29,832 nucleotides of DNA. Source: JBOGEB01 sp050743125. GTDB lineage: Bacteria; Actinomycetota; Nitriliruptoria; Euzebyales; Egibacteraceae. Of this stretch, positions 24,691 through 29,832 are shown one piece after another (position 1 is the first letter of the stretch; the number at the start of each line of letters is the position of its first letter). Made by a program: the position numbers and the translations under genes. The notes under the pieces were generated by a model. It had not been told where the DNA came from. It made no database searches and was given only the letters and a program-made list of their open reading frames with translations. The DNA is taken from contig JBOGEB010000030.1 of the NCBI GenBank assembly GCA_050743125.1, forward strand, positions 1 through 29,832, written 5' to 3'.

Positions 24691-25269
24691 TCATGCTGCT
24701 GTCGGGTGCTCAGGCTGCCTCATTCTCCGCCGCAGGCACTGCAGGCAGCGGGCACGGGTGGGGCCGATGCTGCCGATCCGCATGTCCAGCGTCGAGCTGA
24801 TCTGCTTGTAGCTCAGCGGTGGGTCGACCAGCAGCGCCCGCAGCAGCGTCTGGCAGCGCTCGGGCAGCTCGTCCATGCGCTGCAGGAGCATCAGGTTGCG
24901 CTCTGCTGCGGCTGCCTCCGCCTCGGGTTCACCGTCGGGCCGAGCGGCTGACTCAATCTGGTCGAGGTCGTCAGTCGGCCGCTCGCGGACGATCCGTTGG
25001 AGCGCCCGTAGGGATTCCCTCCGGGCGGTGGTCGCCAGCCAGGCGCCGGTTGCCTCAGGTTCGCGGATCTGGTTCAGGTTCTGCACCAGTTGAAGCCAGG
25101 TGGTCGCGACGACGTCTGCGGCGTCGCTGGCAGGGAGCCGGTGCGCTTGAACGACGCTCCAGACTCGGCCGTTGTACCGCTCCACCATCAGCTCCCATGC
25201 GCGCTCGTCGCCCTCGGCGGCGGCTCGCACCAGCTCGGTCGTCGATGCAGCGGTTTCCGTCGTAAACAC
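24691..25269 (-). CDS. ECF-family RNA polymerase sigma factor
   Basis: The 192-residue product is an extracytoplasmic-function sigma factor. Region 2 lies at about 12-85 (AAAEGDERAWELMVERYNGRVWSVV, then DAADVVATTWLQLVQNL for -10 recognition), and region 4 at about 130-185 (LPERCQTLLRALLVDPPLSYKQISSTLDMRIGSI, GPTRARCLQCLRRRM) for -35 binding. The GTG at 25269 has AAGGGA about 9-10 nt upstream; no ATG lies in frame before the response-regulator stop. No typical anti-sigma gene with a zinc-binding HxxxCxxC motif is adjacent, so control may be transcriptional, perhaps by the upstream response regulator. Confidence 0.9.
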   Translation of the reverse strand: MFTTETAASTTELVRAAAEGDERAWELMVERYNGRVWSVVQAHRLPASDAADVVATTWLQLVQNLNQIREPEATGAWLATTARRESLRALQRIVRERPTDDLDQIESAARPDGEPEAEAAAAERNLMLLQRMDELPERCQTLLRALLVDPPLSYKQISSTLDMRIGSIGPTRARCLQCLRRRMRQPEHPTAA

Positions 25270-25387
25270 GTCGCTCGGTCCCTTCTGCTGATGGCTGCTG
25301 CGTCCCGTCGGCTTCTGCGACTGTAGGAAGTACGGCGTGAACGAGACATCAACATCAGATCCCTGCGGTAAATAATTCGTGAACGGG
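25270..25387 (-). promoter_or_regulatory. Gap upstream of the sigma factor with CGTGAACG repeats
   Basis: The 118-bp gap between the response-regulator stop and the sigma factor GTG contains an AT-rich patch (AAATAATT at 25370-25377), rare in this DNA, and an 8-bp direct repeat CGTGAACG at 25336-25343 and 25378-25385. A promoter and a binding site for the OmpR-type regulator or the sigma factor itself are plausible but unproven. Confidence 0.35.
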
Positions 25388-26086
25388 TCAGCCGTCGATG
25401 AACCGGTAGCCGGCTCGCGGCTCGGTGATGATGAGCTGGGGACAGTCCGGGCCCTCCAGCTTCGCGCGCAGCCGTCGGACGTACGTGCGGGTGTACTCGG
25501 TCTGTGTGTCGTAGCCCGGCCCCCACACCCGTCGGAGGAGCATCGCGTGGGTGAGGAGCTTGCCGGGGTTCGTCGCCAGCTCCCGGAGCAGCGCGAACTC
25601 CGTGGGCGTGAGGTGCACAAGGTGCCCCGCTTTCGTGACCCGCTCGGCGCCGAGGCGGATCACGACGTCGCCGACCACGATCTCGACCTCGTCGTCGGCG
25701 GGCCGCGGTCCGGGGCGGGTGCGGCGCAGCGTCGCGAGAATCCGCGCCAACAGCTCGCGGATCCCGAACGGCTTCGTCATGTAGTCGTCTGCGCCGAGGT
25801 GGAGCGCGTCGACTTTGTCCTGCTCGCCGTGCCGTGCGGACACGACGATGATCCCGACCGACGAGCGTTCGCGGATGCGCCGGCACAGCTCGAACCCGTC
25901 GACTCCCGCCCCCGGGAGCGTGAGGTCGAGCAGCACGATGTCGGGCTGCTCGACGTCGAGCAGCCGCAGCGCGTCCTGGCCGTCCGAGACGACGACGTCG
26001 TAGCCGCGTTGGACGAGGTTGGACCGGACCAGGTCGACGATGTTCCGGTCGTCCTCGACGAGCAGGATGGTGGTCTTATCCGCCAT
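25388..26086 (-). CDS. OmpR/PhoB-type response regulator
   Basis: The 232-residue protein has a receiver domain (1-120) with acidic pocket Asp11/Asp12, phosphoacceptor Asp54 (VLLDLTLPG), Ser83 and Lys105 (MTKPF). The C-terminal winged-helix DNA-binding domain (130-232) has LTPTEFALLRELATNPGKLLTHAMLLRRVWG and YVRRLRAKLEG, close to KdpE-like regulators. The ATG at 26086 overlaps the end of the kinase fusion gene by 11 bp, so the two are translationally coupled cognates. Likely targets are the downstream sigma factor and sugar transport genes, by position. Confidence 0.94.
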   Translation of the reverse strand: MADKTTILLVEDDRNIVDLVRSNLVQRGYDVVVSDGQDALRLLDVEQPDIVLLDLTLPGAGVDGFELCRRIRERSSVGIIVVSARHGEQDKVDALHLGADDYMTKPFGIRELLARILATLRRTRPGPRPADDEVEIVVGDVVIRLGAERVTKAGHLVHLTPTEFALLRELATNPGKLLTHAMLLRRVWGPGYDTQTEYTRTYVRRLRAKLEGPDCPQLIITEPRAGYRFIDG

Positions 26087-28052
26087 CGTCTGTGAGGAAC
26101 CTCTGCGCTGGCTCGATGGGTAACGTGACCAGGAACGAGGCGCCGACCGGCACCGTTTCGAGCGTGATCCACCCGCCATGGGCGTCGACGATGGCCTGCG
26201 CGATGGCCAGCCCGAGCCCAGCGCCGGCGCTCGGCGTGGCTCCATGCACGTGAGGGTCGAAGATCCGTCCAAACAGGACAGGCGGGATGCCCGGGCCATC
26301 GTCGGCCACCCGCACCGCCACCGTCCCGGCGCCTGGGCCGGGCGCTGCGTGGATGCGAATCCGCGTGCCGGGCGGCGTGTGGCGCGCGGCGTTGCCGACG
26401 AGGTTGACGAACACCTGCTCCAGCCGGTCGTGGTCCGCCCAGACCGGCCCGATCCCGGCCTCGCAGCGCACGTCGACCGTCCGCCCCTCGGTCGTGACGC
26501 AGGCCACAGCGGCGTCGAGCACGAGGTCGAGCTCGCACCAATGCGGGTGGAGGTGGAAGGTGCCGGACTCGATCGCGGAGGCGTCGAGCAGGTCCCCGAG
26601 CAGCCGGCCGAGGCGGGCCGAACCGACGGCGATCGAGTTGAGGAACCGCTGCCGGGACGCCTCGTCCCAGCTCACGTCCGGCTGGCGGAGCGTCGATGCG
26701 TAGCCCTCGATCGTGGTGAGCGGCGTGCGGAGCTCGTGGCTGAGGCGCTCCAGGAACTCGCGCTGGAGGTCTCGCGACCGGCGCAACGCCTCGGCCTCTT
26801 GGCGGGCGGCCTGCAGCGCCTCCCGCTCGATCGCCGCGGCGGCGTGGCTCGTGTACAGCCGGATGAGCTCGATGGTGTCCTGCTGAGGTCGCCCGGGCGT
26901 GCCTGCGTAGCCGGAGACCGTGCCGAGCACGCCGCCGGTCCCGACGATCGGCGCGGCCCACGAGCTGAGTATCCCCGCGGCCTTGGCGGCATCGCGATAC
27001 GGCGCCCACGCCGGATGCTCGCGCACGTCGTTGATCACCTCGACGGTGCCGGTCGCCGCGGCCAGCCCGACCGACCCGCCGTGCTCGCCGACGGGCAGCT
27101 CCCGGTTCACCTGCAGGAGGGGCTCCGGCACGCCGAGCGCGGCCGACCGGCGCAGCACCGGCGGGTCGACGCTCGCGTCGAGCAGGTGCACGCACAGCTG
27201 CTCCTGCCCGATCGCCGCTGCCATCGCCGAGACGATCAACGGCAACGATTCCGAGGGGGTGACCTCCGAGAGCTGGTCGACGAGGCTGCGCAGCCGCTGG
27301 AGCTGCCGCCGCGCTGTCGACTCGATCTGAATCCCGGACATCAGCGCGACGACGTCGTCCGGGTGGACCTCGAGCGGCGAGAGGTCGGCGGCGATCCGGC
27401 CTCCGCGGAGCACCACGATCCGGTCGGCCAGGCTGCAGACCTGCTCGATGCGCTGCGAGATGAGCAGCACCGCGACGCCCTGGTCGCGCAGCCGGTGGAT
27501 CAGCTGCTCGACCGCTCGGGTCTCGGAGACCCCCAGCGCTGCGGTCGGCTCGTCGAGGACGAGCAGCCGCGGCGGCTCCAGCATCGCCCTCGCCAGCGCG
27601 ACCGCCTGCCGCTGCCCGCCGGACAGCGTCGCCACCGGCCGGTACAGGTCGCCGAGGTGGATCCCGAGCTCGTCGAGCAGCCGCCGGGCCTCCGCGTCCA
27701 TCACCGCGTTCGCGAGCGCGAACCGGCCGTGCTCCCGCCCCAGGAACAGGTTCGCGACGACGTCGAGGTTGTCGCACAGCGCGAGGTCCTGCCACACGAC
27801 CGACACGCCCTGCGCCTGCACGTCCGCCGGCGTCGCGCCCAGCGGCGCCCCGCCGATCAGCACGCTGCCCGCGTCCGCGGCGATGGCGCGCGCGATGCAC
27901 TTCACCAGCGTCGACTTGCCCGCCCCGTTCTCGCCCACCAGCGCGACAAGCTCGTCGGCGCCCACCTCCAGGTCCACGCCCTGCAGCACCTGGAGCTGCC
28001 CGAACCGCTTCCGCAGCCCCGTGACTTTCAGCACACCTGCAGTGTGCCGCAT
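26076..28052 (-). CDS. ABC ATPase-GAF-histidine kinase fusion protein
   Basis: One 658-residue open frame joins three modules. Residues 7-240 are a sugar-importer ABC ATPase domain: Walker A GENGAGKST (40-48), Q-loop Gln88, signature LSGGQ (143-147), Walker B LLVLDEP (163-169), but Gln200 in LLISQRIEQV where the H-loop His belongs. Residues 250-410 are GAF-like (LQRLRSLVDQLSEV to YTSHAAAAIE). Residues 425-650 form a kinase: H-box FLERLSHELRTPL with His439, N-box NLVGNAARHT, G1 DDGPGIP and G2 GAGLGLAIA. There are no membrane segments, so it is cytosolic unless docked on a permease. The ATG at 28052 lacks a clear ribosome site; a GTG at 28034 is an alternative. It is followed by its response regulator with overlap. 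Confidence 0.92.
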   Translation of the reverse strand: MRHTAGVLKVTGLRKRFGQLQVLQGVDLEVGADELVALVGENGAGKSTLVKCIARAIAADAGSVLIGGAPLGATPADVQAQGVSVVWQDLALCDNLDVVANLFLGREHGRFALANAVMDAEARRLLDELGIHLGDLYRPVATLSGGQRQAVALARAMLEPPRLLVLDEPTAALGVSETRAVEQLIHRLRDQGVAVLLISQRIEQVCSLADRIVVLRGGRIAADLSPLEVHPDDVVALMSGIQIESTARRQLQRLRSLVDQLSEVTPSESLPLIVSAMAAAIGQEQLCVHLLDASVDPPVLRRSAALGVPEPLLQVNRELPVGEHGGSVGLAAATGTVEVINDVREHPAWAPYRDAAKAAGILSSWAAPIVGTGGVLGTVSGYAGTPGRPQQDTIELIRLYTSHAAAAIEREALQAARQEAEALRRSRDLQREFLERLSHELRTPLTTIEGYASTLRQPDVSWDEASRQRFLNSIAVGSARLGRLLGDLLDASAIESGTFHLHPHWCELDLVLDAAVACVTTEGRTVDVRCEAGIGPVWADHDRLEQVFVNLVGNAARHTPPGTRIRIHAAPGPGAGTVAVRVADDGPGIPPVLFGRIFDPHVHGATPSAGAGLGLAIAQAIVDAHGGWITLETVPVGASFLVTLPIEPAQRFLTDDGG

Positions 28053-28120
28053 CTTGATCGGTCGGCGGCTTTTGTTGGCTCCGCGCGGTATTCCGCGCCG
28101 ATCCAGCACACAAGGACGGG

Positions 28121-29832
28121 TCAGGGGTTCTTGAAATGCTCGACGACGACGGCGGGGGTCTCGACCGGCCGGCCCGTGTCGATCGAGACGGCCAGGCGCA
28201 CGAACTGGGCCATCGACCAGGCCAGCGGTGTGGCCGAGTCCGTGCCCTCTCCCTTCTTGAACCCGAACTTGGTGGGCTCGTCCTGGTCCCAGACCTGCTC
28301 GGGGATCATGTACCCCCCGTCGTTCGCCGCTTCCGCCATCGTGAGGAGATGTTGGTTTGCCGACCGACCGTTCGCGAGCTCGTACTCGCCCCGTTCGCCG
28401 GTGAGCAACGGCCACAGCCGGCCTTTGCCTTTCTTGTTCCCGGTGAATGGGCTCCCATCGCTCGTCTCGCCGTACCTGTCGTCGGGGTAGCGGTGGAACA
28501 TCGCGTGGTTCGTGCCGACCTCGACCCGGAGGGTTTTGTCCACCTCGGGCAGCGAATCGGCGATCTTTGGGTCGTCCGGCCGCTTGACGCCGAGCCGCAC
28601 GAGCTCGAGGAAGCCGGCGTCCACGATGGCGCGCTCTTCGTGCTCGCCCCCGTTCTGGAGCTTGATCTTGCGGTCGTTGTTCGGCTTGCCGTCGCCGTCG
28701 ATCCGCTCGTAGTACTTCCCGTTGCCAAGCGGTCCACTGGTCGTGAAGGTCCAGTCCTCCACCTTCTCCTCCCACTCCTTCGCCTTGTCCCGGTAGCGTT
28801 CGGCCGCTTCCTCGTCCCCGTTCCGCTCCGCGATGTCCGCCGCGCAGACCAGCGCCGCGATCTGTGCCGCGATCGTCGAGGGCGAGAAGCCGGTCTGCTC
28901 CTCCCAGCGCTCCTGCGGTGTGTCGGGACCCTTCCTGACGAGGTAGTCGGCCGAGAGCTGCACTCGCTTCCGCATGGTCGGATCGTGTCGCCCGAGCTGC
29001 CAAGCGAGGATGATCGGGAAGGCGATCTCGTCGAGCTGGGTGCTCTTGAATTCGGGTCTTCCGTCAAGCCACGTGTTCTGCGGGAAGGAGCCATTGGCGG
29101 GGCGCTGGTGCACCGTGAACAGGTAGTCGAGTATGCGGTTCGCGGCATCGACGTCGCCCGCGGCGAGCTGCGCGGTCGCGACCTGGTAGAGGTCGCGGGG
29201 CCACACCATGTGATAGCCAGGTACGCAGCAGTCGTCGGCCTTGGCCGCCTGCCCCCAGTGGATGGACAGGGAGGCGATGCTGGCGCCGCGGAAGGTCTTG
29301 TCCTCGTGCGCCTTGAGGGTCATCAGCGCGACCTGGTACTGCGTCTGCAGTCCCAGGCGGGTCACGCTGACCGGCGCTGGGTTGAGGCTGTCGAGGTAGG
29401 CGTGCCAGCCCTGCTCGTAGCTCGCCTGGGTCGCGGCGAACCCGGCCTGCAGCGACCGGGCTGCGTTGTAGGCCGCCTCCGAGCGGTAGCTCCCGAACGC
29501 GAGAGCGAGCGTGACGGTCGTGTCCGTTCCGGCCGCGAACTGCCCCGCGAGCTGCGCCGTCTGCACGACGTTGCCCGGGGGTCGAGGCCGTGTCGAACAC
29601 GCCCTCGAGGCGCTTGTGCGCTTCCAGATCACGCCAGCCGTCGCTGCTCGTGCCGCTGTACCCGTTCGTGAGGCGGACGAAGCCAGGGGATGACGCCAGG
29701 GCGCTGGCCACCTTCGCTTTGTCGTCGCTGGCGACGAGCATCCCGTTCTCGCTGGCCGCAGTGTCGCCCTTGCCGCTGTTGCCCAGCGAGGGGTTGTACA
29801 GCACGTACACCTGGTACGGCCCGCCCTTGCGC
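28121..29832 (-). CDS. GH15 glucoamylase/glucodextranase-like enzyme, 5' partial, frameshifted
   Basis: The reading frame enters from the right edge and continues as YVLYNPSLGNSGKGD to about 29582, then needs a one-base shift to reach GNVVQTAQLAG and the long frame ending at 28121. The shift maps to a five-base run at 29577-29581 (CCCCC on the coding strand); with four, the sequence reads DTASTPGNVVQ without a break. The catalytic (alpha/alpha)6 domain has MVWPRDLYQ, LDEIAFPIILAWQLGR, RWEEQTGFSPSTIAAQIA (general acid Glu) and MIPEQVWDQD (general base Glu). The upstream part belongs to the beta-sandwich domain of bacterial GH15 enzymes. It releases glucose from alpha-glucans and heads the sugar cluster. 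Sequencing error or real pseudogene cannot be separated here. Confidence 0.85.
   Translation of the reverse strand, partial: ARAGRTRCTCCTTPRWATAARATLRPARTGCSSPATTKRRWPAPWRHPLASSASRTGTAARAATAGVIWKRTSASRACSTRPRPPGNVVQTAQLAGQFAAGTDTTVTLALAFGSYRSEAAYNAARSLQAGFAATQASYEQGWHAYLDSLNPAPVSVTRLGLQTQYQVALMTLKAHEDKTFRGASIASLSIHWGQAAKADDCCVPGYHMVWPRDLYQVATAQLAAGDVDAANRILDYLFTVHQRPANGSFPQNTWLDGRPEFKSTQLDEIAFPIILAWQLGRHDPTMRKRVQLSADYLVRKGPDTPQERWEEQTGFSPSTIAAQIAALVCAADIAERNGDEEAAERYRDKAKEWEEKVEDWTFTTSGPLGNGKYYERIDGDGKPNNDRKIKLQNGGEHEERAIVDAGFLELVRLGVKRPDDPKIADSLPEVDKTLRVEVGTNHAMFHRYPDDRYGETSDGSPFTGNKKGKGRLWPLLTGERGEYELANGRSANQHLLTMAEAANDGGYMIPEQVWDQDEPTKFGFKKGEGTDSATPLAWSMAQFVRLAVSIDTGRPVETPAVVVEHFKNP

Noticed and set aside
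23315..24811. 498-codon plus-strand frame across the binding-protein repeat (and its twin at 21815-23293)
   Set aside because: It is antisense to the lipoprotein genes and duplicated only because they are; no domain or ribosome site supports it.
28083..28098. GCGCGG/CCGCGC hairpin between GH15 and the ABC-kinase gene as a terminator
   Set aside because: The stem is only 6 bp with no U-tract on the minus strand, and the GC-rich background makes such stems common.
28053..29003. N-terminal extension of the ABC-kinase frame into the GH15 gene
   Set aside because: The open frame continues upstream, but the residues are the shifted reading of GH15 coding sequence; the ABC domain begins naturally after the ATG at 28052.

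Overview
The window looks like chromosomal DNA from a high-GC, Gram-positive-type member of the Actinomycetota. Three things point there: strong G/C third-position bias, a housekeeping backbone of sucC-sucD / purN-purH / folD / mdh of the kind seen in that phylum, and an ECF sigma factor ending in the GSIGPTRARCL-type region 4 common there. I cannot place it lower than phylum; the LDH-type malate dehydrogenase and unusual MurA hint at a deep-branching lineage. No rRNA, tRNA, CRISPR array or complete insertion sequence was seen.

Positions 1-5.6 kb: two inverted repeats in a non-coding end, then leftward murA and a membrane-anchored protein with a possible cluster-less Rieske-like domain. Facing these is a rightward operon: a cobalamin-binding methylmalonyl-CoA mutase-type subunit plus sucC-sucD, which fits propionate/methylmalonyl-CoA to succinate flux. 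A PAQR/hemolysin III membrane protein converges on sucD.

Positions 5.6-20 kb: purN-purH (overlapping), folD, a Tat-type lipoprotein with a thioredoxin-like domain, LDH-like mdh, a small acidic protein, a methyltransferase and acs. Between purH and folD lies a 5.7 kb accessory block: a GT4 glycosyltransferase fused to an alpha/alpha-barrel domain, a GH130 mannoside phosphorylase-like protein, an SDR and an EamA exporter. A perfect 20+1+20 palindrome sits between the methyltransferase and acs, and a perfect 13-bp hairpin separates acs from the next, convergent cluster.

Positions 20.1-29.8 kb: every gene is on the minus strand, giving one sugar uptake and sensing cluster. In transcription order: a GH15 glucoamylase-like enzyme (5' end outside the window, apparent one-base frameshift), a soluble protein joining a sugar-type ABC ATPase domain to GAF and histidine kinase domains, its OmpR-type response regulator, an ECF sigma factor, a 63-residue membrane protein, a sugar-binding lipoprotein, a relic of an ABC ATPase gene, a second sugar-binding lipoprotein with identical protein sequence, the intact ABC ATPase and the permease. 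The ABC-ATPase/histidine-kinase fusion beside a matching transporter is the strongest candidate for an undescribed system: a kinase that may read transporter state or flux directly. Its ABC domain keeps Walker A, signature and Walker B motifs but has Gln where the stand-alone ATPase has the H-loop His.
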